Assembly: GCF_023016155.1 (NCBI RefSeq)
Contig: NZ_JALKBG010000003.1
Coordinates: 558,001 to 622,000 of the forward strand
Source: Aliiroseovarius sp. F20344
GTDB lineage: Bacteria; Pseudomonadota; Alphaproteobacteria; Rhodobacterales; Rhodobacteraceae
Direction of reading: 5' to 3'
Length of the DNA: 64,000 nucleotides
The notes below the pieces were generated by a model. It made no database searches and had not been told where the DNA came from. It was given only the letters and a program-made list of their open reading frames with translations. A program made the position numbers and the translations under genes. Shown piece after piece: positions 39,048 to 48,754 of this stretch. The first letter of the stretch is position 1; every line of letters begins with the position of its first letter.

Positions 39048-40355
39048 TCAGCGTTTGATATTCGTGGTTTCCTGAAGCATTTCGTCGACGGTTTGGATGA
39101 CCTTGGCGTTGGAACTGTAAGCCCGCTGCGTTTGTATCAGGTTTGTCAGTTCGCCTGCCACATCAGTGGTAGATCCTTCCCGCGCAAAACCCACAACCTC
39201 ACCCGTGGGGCCATCGCCTGCATTCCACATGAAAAACGATCCGCTTTCTGGGGACACCTGATAGGCTTGGTTCGAGAGAGAAGTGAGGCCATTAGGGTTT
39301 GAGACGTCAACCAGAGGCACTTGATAGATCGTGCGAATAAAACCCGTGTCATAAGTCGCTTTCAAAAATCCATGTTCATCGATCTGAACTGCGGTCAGGT
39401 TGCCCACTGGCGACCCGTTTTTGGTAATCGCAACGGGTGCAAAACTGTCGGACAATTGAGTTAACCCGTTCGGATCGCCAATGCCGCCAATTGTCAATGA
39501 AAGGGGACCGCCTGCAACGGTCAGATCCAGGGTGCCATCAGTTGCGTTGTATGCCCCGCCCGAAACAACGGACACTGAGGCAAGAGTACCACCGTCCGCC
39601 CGACTGTCGTCGAAGGCCAGCGTGTATTCCCCAATTACTGCCCCGCCCGATGCACTGTCGGTGATCTGCATTGTCCAAGTGTTCGATGAGCCCGTTCCGG
39701 GTACAGTCGGGGTAAAGCTGAAATCTAATGTTTCTGAGGTACCTAGGTTGCCGAAATACTCGACTGACAAGGGCAATGGGTTACCATCTGCGCCTGCTTC
39801 GGTTTCGACGGCTGGCAGGTTGACACCCAGCTTCATGTTGGTTGTCGGGTCGCCTGCGGTTTGGTTCGCGTTGATTACAACGGGTTCCAGCCCAACGCCG
39901 GTGTCCCTTGGGTAGGTTCCCACATTGCCATCTGCATCTGCTGGCCAACCCAACAACACCAGCCCCGTTTCGGTTTTCAGAACGCCTTCGGAATCTGTCC
40001 GAAATGACCCTGTGGTGGTCATCATCATTGGCCGCTCACCCGGGTTGGCGTCTGCGTAAACCTCTTGCGTGACAGGAAGCATGCCGCGTCCCGCGATCGC
40101 AATGTCCATGGGGTTCGATGTTGAAATTAGCGGACCGTGTTCGTCGATCAGGCGTTGTGTTGTTGTTCGCACGCCGCCCGCCGAATAGGTGCCAGCCCCG
40201 GCGTTGCCGCCGATGACCAGACTTTGGAAATCTGCGGTGGCCCGTTTGTAGCCGAATGTCGAAGAGTTCGCGATATTGTCCGAAATCGTTGCTAATTTCG
40301 TTGCATGCGCGTTCAGACCGGCCACGCCGGCACTTAGCGAAGAGGAAATCGTCAT
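39048..40355 (-). CDS. flgE: Flagellar hook protein FlgE
   Basis: FlgE builds the flexible hook. The rod/hook signature at the N-terminus is GLNAHATKLATISDNIANSSTFGYKRATADF, and the C-terminal helix is ELTNLIQTQRAYSSNAKVIQTVDEML. The central part is rich in Thr, Gly and Asp, as expected for the variable surface domain. It has 435 residues. A GAAAGG lies upstream of the ATG. It follows motB by 116 bases, so it could have a separate promoter. Confidence 0.95.
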   Translation of the reverse strand: MTISSSLSAGVAGLNAHATKLATISDNIANSSTFGYKRATADFQSLVIGGNAGAGTYSAGGVRTTTQRLIDEHGPLISTSNPMDIAIAGRGMLPVTQEVYADANPGERPMMMTTTGSFRTDSEGVLKTETGLVLLGWPADADGNVGTYPRDTGVGLEPVVINANQTAGDPTTNMKLGVNLPAVETEAGADGNPLPLSVEYFGNLGTSETLDFSFTPTVPGTGSSNTWTMQITDSASGGAVIGEYTLAFDDSRADGGTLASVSVVSGGAYNATDGTLDLTVAGGPLSLTIGGIGDPNGLTQLSDSFAPVAITKNGSPVGNLTAVQIDEHGFLKATYDTGFIRTIYQVPLVDVSNPNGLTSLSNQAYQVSPESGSFFMWNAGDGPTGEVVGFAREGSTTDVAGELTNLIQTQRAYSSNAKVIQTVDEMLQETTNIKR

Positions 40356-40471
40356 GGTGCGCCTTTCTGCTGCATCTACCTCTGGTTCGCATCAGCATGG
40401 CGGACGTGTCCTTAACAGGCGGCTAATTCCCTTCTATTTGGCGACTGATTTCCTTTGATCAACTGATTTCA

Positions 40472-41305
40472 TTATCTTTTTGAGCGTAACAAGATCATCT
40501 CAATCCGATTGTTTCGGGCCGCCATCGCGTTTGGAATCACGGGCTCACGGTCGGCGTGGCCTGTCACGCGTTGCACTTTCTCAGGTGTTTGATCCAGTGA
40601 TTCGAATAGCTTCCGCACTCGGTCAGCGCGCCCAGAGGACAGTTGCCATGCAGTGTTTTCTGCAATGACCACAGGCTGGGAAGCCACGTGCCCTTCGATT
40701 GCAATACCGTTCTTGGCCAATGCAAAGACCTCGGAGATCGTGGCGATGATCGCTTCCAAAAGGGGCGTCGGCGTATTGGTTCCGGCATGAAAGATTGGTG
40801 CGTGGTCCAGATCGAAAACCTCAACCAACAGCCCTTCATCGGTGACTCTGGTGACGATATGACGCTGCAACTTGTCGCTTGTCATGCTTTCGCCTGAACG
40901 GGCCAGCAAAAGCTCTTCGACCTCTTTCAGCTTGGCGGTTTCCTTTTCGCCCTCATTGCCCGCGCCGTCTGCCTGATTTCCATCCTTGGAACTAGACGGG
41001 TCGCGGGGCAATCCGCCGGTTCCGGTCTGTGACAGGGTTTCTTCGCTGAAGACACTATCGCCGCCGAAAGACCCACTTCCACCGCCGGAAACGCGCGTGA
41101 TGGGAATGGTTGGGCTGAAGTAGTCCGCGATCCCTTTCCGCTGTTTCTCTGTCGTGGCGTTTAGAAGCCACATCAGAAGAAAGAACGCCATCATAGCGGT
41201 CACAAAGTCTGCATAGGCAACTTTCCACGCGCCACCATGATGACCGCCGCCACTGACTTTCTTAACTTTCTTAATAATTACTGGAGCCTGTTCATTCGAA
41301 CGCAT
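40472..41305 (-). CDS. motB: Flagellar motor stator protein MotB
   Basis: MotB anchors the proton-driven stator to peptidoglycan. A single membrane helix ([19 protein letters not shown]) carries the proton-accepting Asp, followed by a plug region and a C-terminal OmpA-like peptidoglycan-binding domain (ending [21 protein letters not shown]). It has 277 residues. The ATG follows GAGGTGGTGGG. No motA is beside it in this window, so its partner lies elsewhere. Confidence 0.93.
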   Translation of the reverse strand: MRSNEQAPVIIKKVKKVSGGGHHGGAWKVAYADFVTAMMAFFLLMWLLNATTEKQRKGIADYFSPTIPITRVSGGGSGSFGGDSVFSEETLSQTGTGGLPRDPSSSKDGNQADGAGNEGEKETAKLKEVEELLLARSGESMTSDKLQRHIVTRVTDEGLLVEVFDLDHAPIFHAGTNTPTPLLEAIIATISEVFALAKNGIAIEGHVASQPVVIAENTAWQLSSGRADRVRKLFESLDQTPEKVQRVTGHADREPVIPNAMAARNNRIEMILLRSKR

Positions 41306-41418
41306 CCCACCACCTCATTTTTCACCCAAGGACATGGATATCAGCGGCAAGTTTCCATTGGCTTAACTATTCAAATTGTTGCCATTTCATTACTTCGCAT
41401 GTGAAGCATCCCTTTTTC

Positions 41419-41448
41419 TTGACTTCATTTCACTTGCAACGATATTAT
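41419..41448 (+). promoter_or_regulatory. Probable sigma-70 promoter of the homogentisate operon
   Basis: TTGACT (41419-41424) and TATTAT (41443-41448) are 18 bases apart and lie about 50 bases before the hmgA start. An AAC-N8-GTT inverted repeat (41438-41451) and TTGC/GCAA flanks overlap the -10 box, a plausible place for a repressor. Confidence 0.6.
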
Positions 41449-41496
41449 GTTCAGGCAACAGGATTGGCCGTAACTGGCATTGAAACGGATGGAAGC

Positions 41497-42849
41497 ATGA
41501 ACAAGCACAGCCCGTCGCGCGATATGACGCGCGCGGTGTCAGCCGTTGGCACCGAAACCCACTATATGCCCGGTTGGGCCAATGACTTCGAAACCGAGGC
41601 TCTGCCCGGCGCTCTGCCGCAAGGCATGAACAGCCCGCAGAAGTGCGAATATGGCCTGTATGGCGAACAGCTGTCCGGCACCGCCTTCACCGCCAACCCG
41701 CCCGAGCGCACCTGGTGTTATCGCATCCGCCCGTCGGTGAAGCATTCAGCGCGCTATACCAAGATCGACATGCCTTACTGGAAGTCCGCGCCCTGCGTAG
41801 ATCCTGACGTGATCTCGCTGGGTCAGTACCGTTGGGATCCGGTGCCGACAACCGAAGGTCTGAACTGGATCACCGGCATGCGCACGATGACCACGGCCGG
41901 CGACGTTAACACGCAGGTCGGCATGGCATCGCACATCTATCTGGTCACGGAATCAATGGTCGACGACTATTTCTTCTCGGCCGACAGTGAACTTCTGGTC
42001 GTGCCGCAGGAAGGCAAGCTGCGGTTCTATACAGAACTGGGCATCATCGACCTTGCCCCGCAGGAGATCGGCGTAATCCCACGCGGCTTGGTTTACCGTG
42101 TTGAGCTTCTGGAAGGCCCGGCGCGTGGCTTTGTCTGCGAAAACTACGGCCAGAAATTCGAGCTTCCGGGACGTGGCCCGATTGGTGCGAACTGCATGGC
42201 CAACCCGCGTGACTTCAAAGCTCCTGTTGCGGCATATGAAGACCGCGAAGTACCGTCGACCATCACCATCAAATGGTGCGGTCAGTTCCACAAGACCGAG
42301 ATCGGCCAGTCGCCGCTGGACGTGGTTGCATGGCACGGCAACTACGCGCCTTACAAATACGATCTGACCACCTATTGCCCGGTTGGTGCGATCCTGTTTG
42401 ACCACCCGGACCCCTCGATCTTTACCGTGCTGACAGCACCTTCGGGCCAGCCGGGTACTGCGAATATCGACTTCGTTCTGTTCCGCGAACGCTGGATGGT
42501 GGCTGAAAACACCTTCCGTCCGCCGTGGTATCACAAGAACATTATGTCCGAGCTGATGGGCAACATTTACGGCCAGTATGACGCCAAGCCGCAGGGCTTT
42601 GTCCCCGGCGGTGTCAGCCTGCACAATATGATGCTGCCGCATGGACCGGACCGTGATGCGTTTGAAGGTGCGTCGAATTCGAACCTTGGGCCCGAGAAGC
42701 TGGACAACACCATGTCCTTCATGTTCGAAACCCGCTTCCCGCAGCACCTAACCGCCTTCGCGGCCAATGAAGCGCCGCTTCAGGACGAATACATTGATTG
42801 CTGGGAAAGCCTTGAGAAGAAGTTCGACGGGACGCCGGGTAAGAAATGA
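41497..42849 (+). CDS. hmgA: Homogentisate 1,2-dioxygenase
   Basis: HmgA opens the aromatic ring of homogentisate to maleylacetoacetate in phenylalanine/tyrosine breakdown, using a mononuclear iron. The iron ligands are visible: His in [11 protein letters not shown], the Glu just after it, and His in MLPHGPD. It has 450 residues from ATG 41497 (GGAAGC upstream); the 32 codons of open frame before it lie over the promoter. It is the first gene of an operon with maiA 13 bases downstream. Confidence 0.97.
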   Translation: MNKHSPSRDMTRAVSAVGTETHYMPGWANDFETEALPGALPQGMNSPQKCEYGLYGEQLSGTAFTANPPERTWCYRIRPSVKHSARYTKIDMPYWKSAPCVDPDVISLGQYRWDPVPTTEGLNWITGMRTMTTAGDVNTQVGMASHIYLVTESMVDDYFFSADSELLVVPQEGKLRFYTELGIIDLAPQEIGVIPRGLVYRVELLEGPARGFVCENYGQKFELPGRGPIGANCMANPRDFKAPVAAYEDREVPSTITIKWCGQFHKTEIGQSPLDVVAWHGNYAPYKYDLTTYCPVGAILFDHPDPSIFTVLTAPSGQPGTANIDFVLFRERWMVAENTFRPPWYHKNIMSELMGNIYGQYDAKPQGFVPGGVSLHNMMLPHGPDRDAFEGASNSNLGPEKLDNTMSFMFETRFPQHLTAFAANEAPLQDEYIDCWESLEKKFDGTPGKK

Positions 42850-42862
42850 TGCGCAAGAAATG

Positions 42863-43501
42863 ATGAAACTGTATGGATATTGGCGGTCCACGGCGGCCTA
42901 TCGCGTGCGCATTGCGCTGAACCTGAAAGGGCTCAGCGCGGATCACGTGTCCGTCCATCTTGTGAAGGATGGCGGACAGCAGCACGCAGAAGACTATGCT
43001 GCCAAGAACCCGGCCCATCTGGTGCCCTCGTTGGAGCTGGAAGATGGCACTGTCCTGACCCAGTCGCTGGCGATCATTGATTATCTTGAGGCGGTGCAGC
43101 CAGAGCCTGCCTTGCTGCCTGCGGACCCGATCCAGCGTGCCAAGGTTCTGGCTGCAGCCCATGTCATCGCGATGGACATCCATCCGGTAAACAACTTGCG
43201 CGTAGCCAAGCATCTGGGCGACACGTTCGGTGCGGATGCCGAGGCCAAACGCCAATGGATGATCCACTGGATGGACACCGGCTTTGCCGCCCTTGAACAG
43301 ATGGTCGGCAAGGACACGAAATACGCCTTTGGCGACACTCCGTCACTGGCGGATATCTGCCTTGTGGCCCAGTATTACAACGCACGGCGCTGGGGGGTGG
43401 ACCTGTCCGCCTATCCACGCCTGACCGAAATCGAAGAAACCTGTCTGGCCCTGCCTGCCTTTGCCGCCGCAAGGCCCGAGGCACAGTCAGATGCCGAGTG
43501 A
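42863..43501 (+). CDS. maiA: Maleylacetoacetate isomerase (zeta-class GST)
   Basis: MaiA isomerises maleylacetoacetate to fumarylacetoacetate with glutathione as cofactor. The 212-residue zeta-class transferase has the N-terminal catalytic region YWRSTAAYRVRIALNLKG, the thioredoxin-fold QSLAIIDYLEAVQP and a helical C-terminal domain with PSLADICLVAQYYNARRWGV. It is placed 13 bases after hmgA and seven bases before fahA. ATG 42863 is chosen over the neighbouring ATG 42860 and a longer upstream frame that overlaps hmgA. Confidence 0.94.
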   Translation: MKLYGYWRSTAAYRVRIALNLKGLSADHVSVHLVKDGGQQHAEDYAAKNPAHLVPSLELEDGTVLTQSLAIIDYLEAVQPEPALLPADPIQRAKVLAAAHVIAMDIHPVNNLRVAKHLGDTFGADAEAKRQWMIHWMDTGFAALEQMVGKDTKYAFGDTPSLADICLVAQYYNARRWGVDLSAYPRLTEIEETCLALPAFAAARPEAQSDAE

Positions 43502-43508
43502 GGATCAC

Positions 43509-44768
43509 ATGAGCCAATTGAAAAAGTCGTGGGTGGACAGCGCGAACTCCGCCGAGACACCCTTTCCGCTGAACAACCTGCCATACGGCGTGTTCTCGAC
43601 CGCTGACAGCGAACCGCGCTGCGGTGTCGCCATCGGGGATATGATCCTTGATATGCAAGCCGCAGAAGAGGCTGGTCTGATTGAGGTCGGCGAGGAACCT
43701 GTCTTTGATGTCCCGTTCTGGAACGAGCTGATGGAGCTGGGATCGGGCGCATGGGCCGCCTTGCGCGACCGTCTGGAACAGCTGCTGGGCGAAGGCGCGA
43801 CCGAACAGGGCGCGGTTACACCGCTGCTGGTCGCGCAAGCCGACGCGGACCTGCATATGCCGTTCCTTGTCTCTGAATACACCGATTTCTATGCCGGTCG
43901 TCAGCACGCGGCGAACATGGGCGCGATCCTGCGTGGCTCGCCCGATCTGCCCGCCAACTGGCTGCACATCCCGATCGGCTATAACGGCCGTGCGTCGTCG
44001 GTCGTGATCTCGGGCACGCCGATCCATCGCCCGAACGGTCAGCGCAAAGCGCCCGACGCCGAGATGCCCAGCTTTGGCCCCTCGATGCGTCTGGATATCG
44101 AACTGGAAATGGGGGCCATCGTAGGCAAGCAATCTGACTTCGGTCAGCCGATCACCGTCGACGAAGCCGACGACATGATCTTTGGCTATGTGCTGCTGAA
44201 CGACTGGTCCGCCCGCGACATCCAGGGCTGGGAATACCAGCCGCTCGGCCCGTTCCAGGGTAAAGCCTTCGGCACCTCTATCAGCCCATGGATCGTGACC
44301 GCTGCCGCGCTGGAAGAGTTCCGCGCGCCCACGCCAGAACGCGAGAAGGAATTGCTGCCTTACCTCGACGGTTCTAAGGACGGTCTTTACGACATCGACC
44401 TTCAGGTGCTGATGCAGCCCGAAGGGGCCGACAAGGCAAGCGTCGTTGGTGAAACCAACTACACCCGCATGTATTACTCGGCCGCCGAGCAGCTGTGCCA
44501 CCACGCGATTGGCGGCTGTGCGATGAACGTGGGCGACCTTCTGGGGTCCGGCACCATCTCGGGTCCGACCAAGACCGAATACGGCTCGCTAATGGAGATG
44601 AGCTGGGCGGGACGCGAGCCATTCACGCTCGACACTGGCGAAACCCGTACCTTCATCGAGGACGGCGACACCCTGACCCTGCGCGGTGCCGCCAAGGGTG
44701 ACGGCTTCCAGATCGGTTTTGGCGATTGCGTCGGGCAAATTCTGCCCGCCGTTAACTGGCCCAAGTAA
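43509..44768 (+). CDS. fahA: Fumarylacetoacetase
   Basis: FahA cleaves fumarylacetoacetate to fumarate and acetoacetate, the last step of tyrosine degradation. The catalytic His is in DFYAGRQHAANMG, the metal-binding acidic residues are in MRLDIELEMGAIVG, and NDWSARDIQGWEYQPLGPF matches the family. It has 419 residues. The ATG at 43509 follows GTGAGGATCAC; the longer frame overlaps maiA. A short GC-rich hairpin (44782-44798) follows. Confidence 0.97.
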   Translation: MSQLKKSWVDSANSAETPFPLNNLPYGVFSTADSEPRCGVAIGDMILDMQAAEEAGLIEVGEEPVFDVPFWNELMELGSGAWAALRDRLEQLLGEGATEQGAVTPLLVAQADADLHMPFLVSEYTDFYAGRQHAANMGAILRGSPDLPANWLHIPIGYNGRASSVVISGTPIHRPNGQRKAPDAEMPSFGPSMRLDIELEMGAIVGKQSDFGQPITVDEADDMIFGYVLLNDWSARDIQGWEYQPLGPFQGKAFGTSISPWIVTAAALEEFRAPTPEREKELLPYLDGSKDGLYDIDLQVLMQPEGADKASVVGETNYTRMYYSAAEQLCHHAIGGCAMNVGDLLGSGTISGPTKTEYGSLMEMSWAGREPFTLDTGETRTFIEDGDTLTLRGAAKGDGFQIGFGDCVGQILPAVNWPK

Positions 44769-44832
44769 CAGACATTCAGGGGGGCGCCTGACGCGCCCTT
44801 CGACACAGAAACGCGCTACAAGGATACAACCC

Positions 44833-45783
44833 ATGGCAAAAGCATTCGCATCGCAAGGCGACATGACGGAAAAGAAAATCACCTTCGACCAGATCGGTGA
44901 CGGGCTCTATGCCTTCACCGCCGAGGGAGACCCCAACTCCGGTGTGATCATTGGCGACGACAGCGTCATGATCGTCGAGGCTCAGGCCACCCCGCGTCTG
45001 GCCAACAAAGTGATCGAATGCGTTCGCTCGGTGACCGACAAGCCAATCTCTCACGTGGTGCTGACCCACTATCACGCGGTGCGCGTGCTGGGCGCGTCGG
45101 CCTATGGCGCCGATCAGATCATTATGGGCGACCAAGCCCGTGCGATGGTTGTGGAACGCGGTCAGGAAGACTGGGACAGCGAATTCCAACGCTTCCCGCG
45201 CCTGTTTGAAGGCCACGAGTCGATCCCCGGTCTGACCTATCCTACGACCACATTCTCGGACGATATGACTGTCTATCTGGGTAACCGTCGCATCGATCTG
45301 ATGCATCTGGGCCGCGCCCACACGTCGGGCGACATCGTGATTCACGTGCCGGATCAGAACGTCATGTTCACCGGTGACATCGTGGAAGATCACTCGGCCT
45401 GCTACTGCGGCGATGGTCACTTCGCCGATTGGGGCGACACGCTGGACAACATCGCGTCCTTCGACGTGGACGCCATCGCGCCCGGTCGTGGCGGCGCTTT
45501 GATCGGCAAGGAAGCCGTCGAGCGTGCGATCGAAAGCACCCGTGACTTCGTCTACAGCACCTACGCCCCCGCCGCGAAAGTGGCTGCCCGTGGCGGATCG
45601 CTGAAAGAAGCCTGGGACGCCGTGCGCGCCGAGTGCGACCCGAAATTCGCAGACTATGCCATCTACGAGCACTGCCTGCCCTTCAACGTCGCCCGCGCCT
45701 ATGACGAAGCCCGCGGTATCGACACCCCCCGCATCTGGACCGCACAGCGCGATCTAGAGATGTGGGACGCCCTGCAGGGTTGA
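44833..45783 (+). CDS. Metallo-beta-lactamase-fold protein with a reduced metal site
   Basis: This 316-residue MBL-fold protein has the normal strand order but an altered active site. The HxHxDH motif reads HYHAVR, so the Asp and last His are replaced. The third-motif His (GRAHTSGD) and the Asp in FTGDIV are kept, while the usual PGHG is PGRGG. Three His of the first zinc site remain and most of the second site is lost. It is probably still a hydrolase or a binding protein; the substrate is unknown. It lies 64 bases after fahA and two bases before the next gene. The start follows AAGGATACAACCC. Confidence 0.88.
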   Translation: MAKAFASQGDMTEKKITFDQIGDGLYAFTAEGDPNSGVIIGDDSVMIVEAQATPRLANKVIECVRSVTDKPISHVVLTHYHAVRVLGASAYGADQIIMGDQARAMVVERGQEDWDSEFQRFPRLFEGHESIPGLTYPTTTFSDDMTVYLGNRRIDLMHLGRAHTSGDIVIHVPDQNVMFTGDIVEDHSACYCGDGHFADWGDTLDNIASFDVDAIAPGRGGALIGKEAVERAIESTRDFVYSTYAPAAKVAARGGSLKEAWDAVRAECDPKFADYAIYEHCLPFNVARAYDEARGIDTPRIWTAQRDLEMWDALQG

Positions 45784-45785
45784 TC

Positions 45786-46088
45786 ATGGTCGAGGTTCTC
45801 ACATTCTTTTTTATGGTAGGAGCTATGGTGTCGCTACTCGTGATGCTCATTGCGTCAAGTTTAGTTGCCGACAAAGCGCTGGACGAAACGCCAATGGAGA
45901 TCGAGGAATTCATCAATCCTTACGGTGCCAAAAGGATCGAGAATCTCAACAAACGCTCTGCGGCGTTCGACAAGGCTGAACGCAGCTCAAAAGCCGGTCG
46001 TGTGGCTGATAAAGCCGCACGATATCTGACCTTCTTCGGTGTGATGCTCGCCATCTGTGCCGGAATCATTGCCATCTTCGGAACGTAG
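45786..46088 (+). CDS. Small two-helix membrane protein of unknown function
   Basis: This 100-residue protein has one hydrophobic segment at the N-terminus (about 3-27) and one at the C-terminus (about 78-98), with a charged middle (MEIEEFINPYGAKRIENLNKRSAAFDK). I do not recognise the family. It begins two bases after the stop of the MBL gene and ends 14 bases before the monooxygenase gene, so it is translated within the operon. It might anchor or accompany a neighbour, but nothing shows this. Confidence 0.7.
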   Translation: MVEVLTFFFMVGAMVSLLVMLIASSLVADKALDETPMEIEEFINPYGAKRIENLNKRSAAFDKAERSSKAGRVADKAARYLTFFGVMLAICAGIIAIFGT

Positions 46089-46102
46089 CGGAGGAGAACC
46101 CG

Positions 46103-47725
46103 ATGTTCGACGACAGATACACGCTTGCCTACAAGCGTTACCCCTACAAGAAATCGGCCGATCAGGATGCCGCCGCGCCCGTGCGCCATCCGGTCGTCGT
46201 GATGGGAGGAGGACCCATTGGTGTGGCCACCGCCTTGGACCTTGGCCGTCAGGGCATCCCGACCCTTGTGTTGGATGACCACGAAGGCGTCGGCATGGGG
46301 TCGCGCGCGATCTGCTTTGCCAAGCGTTGTCTTGAGATCGCAGGCCGCTATGGCTGCGGCAAACCGATGGTGGATAAGGGCGTGGTGTGGAATCTTGGGA
46401 AGGTTTTTCACAAGGATGATCAGGTGTTCGAGTTCAACCTTCTACCCGAAGAAGGTCACGAGTACCCCGCTTTCATCAACATGCAGCAGCCCTATTACGA
46501 AAGCTTCCAACTGGACCGCTTTGAAGAGCTGCAAAAAGACGGAGCGCCGATTGAGATCCGCGGCAAGAACCGCGTGGATTCGGTTGAAGTGCATGACGAC
46601 CATGTCACGCTTCAGATCATGACGCCCGACGGTCCCTATACGCTGGAAGCGGACTGGCTGATCGGTTGTGACGGCGCCTCATCGCCGCTGCGCACGATGC
46701 TGGATTTGGATTTCACCGGAAAGGTGTTCCAAGACAGCTTCCTGATCGCCGACATCAAGATGAAGAACGACGATTTCCCGACCGAGCGTTGGTTCTGGTT
46801 TGAACCAACCCATGGATCAGGCGCATCGACCTTGTTGCACAAGCAGCCTGACGATGTCTGGCGCGTCGACTTCCAGATCGGCTGGGATGTGGACCGCAAG
46901 GAAGAGATGAAAGAGGAAAACATCCGCCGTCGTCTGGACGCCTTCCTTGGCGAGGCCGTGGAATACGACATGGTTTGGTCCTCGATCTATACGTTCCAGT
47001 GCAAACGCATGGACAACTTCCGTCATGGTCGTGTGTTCTTTGCCGGCGATGCAGCCCACCAAGTGTCGCCGTTCGGTGCGCGCGGTGCGAACTCGGGCAT
47101 GCAGGACGTGGACAATCTGGGTTGGAAGCTGGGCATGGTCATGCGTGGCGAAGCCCCAGAGAGCCTTCTGGATACCTACAACATGGAACGTATCCATGGT
47201 GCAGATGAAAACATCCTGAACTCGACCCGCTCGACCGATTTCATCACGCCTAAATCCGAGATGAGCCGCATACTACGCGACGCCGTTCTGGACCTGTCCG
47301 AAAAGCACGAATTCGCGCGTCCGCTGGTGAACTCGGGTCGTTTGTCGGTACCGTGCACCTATGATGGATCGCCGCTGAACTCGGCCGATGCTCTGGATGG
47401 ACCTGCGCGGTCGCGTCCCGGTTCGGTCTGCCCGGATGTTCCGATGGGCGACGGGTATTTGCTGTCTGAATTGGGTGACACATTCACGCTTTTGACGATT
47501 GATGCCGATGCCCCGGACGAGATCGAGGAGTCTGGCGTCAAAGTCACACGCCTCGCGTTGTCGACGAAGGATGACAAAACGGGCGCGTTGAAAGAACGGT
47601 ATCTGGGAGACACCGAAAGTGCGGTCTACCTGATCCGCCCGGATCAACACGTTGCAGCACGTCGCCCCAACTTTGATGACAACCTCATCCGCGCCGCCAT
47701 TCGCCGCGCTATCGGTAAGGAGTAA
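46103..47725 (+). CDS. FAD-dependent aromatic hydroxylase (PheA/TfdB type)
   Basis: This 540-residue class A flavin monooxygenase has the dinucleotide-binding motif GGGPIGVATALDL near 35, the DG motif IGCDGASSPLR near 195, and FFAGDAAHQVSPFGARGANSGMQDVDNL near 315. A C-terminal thioredoxin-like part follows. These enzymes hydroxylate aromatic rings with NAD(P)H. Its place in the homogentisate operon suggests a hydroxylation feeding that pathway, but the substrate is not known. The ATG follows GGAGGAGAACCCG, and the next gene begins five bases after its stop. Confidence 0.9.
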   Translation: MFDDRYTLAYKRYPYKKSADQDAAAPVRHPVVVMGGGPIGVATALDLGRQGIPTLVLDDHEGVGMGSRAICFAKRCLEIAGRYGCGKPMVDKGVVWNLGKVFHKDDQVFEFNLLPEEGHEYPAFINMQQPYYESFQLDRFEELQKDGAPIEIRGKNRVDSVEVHDDHVTLQIMTPDGPYTLEADWLIGCDGASSPLRTMLDLDFTGKVFQDSFLIADIKMKNDDFPTERWFWFEPTHGSGASTLLHKQPDDVWRVDFQIGWDVDRKEEMKEENIRRRLDAFLGEAVEYDMVWSSIYTFQCKRMDNFRHGRVFFAGDAAHQVSPFGARGANSGMQDVDNLGWKLGMVMRGEAPESLLDTYNMERIHGADENILNSTRSTDFITPKSEMSRILRDAVLDLSEKHEFARPLVNSGRLSVPCTYDGSPLNSADALDGPARSRPGSVCPDVPMGDGYLLSELGDTFTLLTIDADAPDEIEESGVKVTRLALSTKDDKTGALKERYLGDTESAVYLIRPDQHVAARRPNFDDNLIRAAIRRAIGKE

Positions 47726-47730
47726 GACCT

Positions 47731-47925
47731 ATGACTGACCTCGTTCTGACACCGAATATCGAAAGCGCTGACGATTTCTATGCCGAGCTTCTGGCAGCCC
47801 ATGAAGGTCTGAGCAAAGACGAAAGCGATGCGTTCAATGCACGCCTTGTCTTGGTCTTGGCCAACCATGTGGGCGATCGGGATGTTTTGTCCGATGCACT
47901 TAAGGCTGCAAGCGGTAAGGGCTAG
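47731..47925 (+). CDS. Small DUF2783-like protein
   Basis: This 64-residue acidic soluble protein (MTDLVLTPNIESADDFYAEL) looks like the DUF2783 family, which is found beside aromatic-compound monooxygenases. Its function is not known; being encoded five bases after the hydroxylase with AAGGAG at its start, it may be an accessory of that enzyme. It is the last gene of the operon and is followed by a terminator. Confidence 0.8.
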   Translation: MTDLVLTPNIESADDFYAELLAAHEGLSKDESDAFNARLVLVLANHVGDRDVLSDALKAASGKG

Positions 47926-47943
47926 ACCTGCGCCATATGAATG

Positions 47944-47975
47944 AAAAGCCCGCTCGGATCAGAGCGGGCTTTTTT
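47944..47975. terminator. Bidirectional terminator between the homogentisate operon and the peroxiredoxin gene
   Basis: AAAAGCCCGCTC and GAGCGGGCTTTT pair perfectly over 12 bases with a GGATCA loop and T-runs on both strands. It separates the plus-strand operon from the convergent peroxiredoxin gene. Confidence 0.9.
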
Positions 47976-47993
47976 GTTTCGGTTTTTAACGGA

Positions 47994-48647
47994 TCAGCTG
48001 GGGTCGGCGGTTGTGCGTAGATACGGCAGTTTGATGTCGACCTCGCCAAACTTTTCTTTCGCTTCGTCATCGCTCAGCGACAGGGCGACGATCACGTCCT
48101 GACCCTTCACCCAGTTCGCAGGGGTCGCGATGGGGGTGTTGTAGGTAGACTGCAATCCATCCAACGCGCGCAGAACTTCTGCAAAGTTGCGGCCGACCGA
48201 CATGGGGTAGGTCATGATCAGCTGGACCTTCTTGTCGGGCGAAATGATGAAGACCGAACGGACTGATGCTGAATCGGCTGCGGTGCGCCCATCAGGCAGG
48301 TAGGCTTCTGCAGGCAGCATGTCGAATTGCTTGGACACAGCAAGATCTTCGTCTGCGATGATCGGGAAGCCGGCCTTTGCGCCCGAGTATCCTTCGATAT
48401 CGGCTTTCCAGGTCACGTGTTCTTCCGCGCTGTCGACGGACAGACCGATGACTTTTGTGCCGCGTTTTTCCCATTCATCTGCCAGTTGTGCTACGGCGCC
48501 AAACTCGGTCGTGCAAACAGGGGTATAGTCTTTTGGGTGCGAAAACAGAATGGCCCAGCTGTCGCCAATCCAGTCATGGAATTTGATTTCTCCCTGATCT
48601 GTTTCGGCGGTGAAATTAGGCACGATATCGTTAATGCGAAGTCCCAT
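47994..48647 (-). CDS. 1-Cys peroxiredoxin (Prx6 type)
   Basis: This 217-residue peroxiredoxin reduces peroxides. The peroxidatic Cys45 is in KDYTPVCTTEFG, and the C-terminal extension with a long Prx6-type domain (TYPMSVGRNFAEVLRALDGLQ) distinguishes it from 2-Cys types. No resolving Cys is seen. It is cytoplasmic with no signal peptide. The ATG follows AGGAGAAAAGCAA. It is divergent from the aldehyde dehydrogenase gene. Confidence 0.93.
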   Translation of the reverse strand: MGLRINDIVPNFTAETDQGEIKFHDWIGDSWAILFSHPKDYTPVCTTEFGAVAQLADEWEKRGTKVIGLSVDSAEEHVTWKADIEGYSGAKAGFPIIADEDLAVSKQFDMLPAEAYLPDGRTAADSASVRSVFIISPDKKVQLIMTYPMSVGRNFAEVLRALDGLQSTYNTPIATPANWVKGQDVIVALSLSDDEAKEKFGEVDIKLPYLRTTADPS

Positions 48648-48754
48648 TTGCTTTTCTCCTATGAGGCAATTTTCCGTTCACACATAGGGTATGTTCTTTG
48701 CAGAAATTTGAAACCCCGTGCGACAGTTTGCGTCAGCCTTGATTCTTCCGAAAT

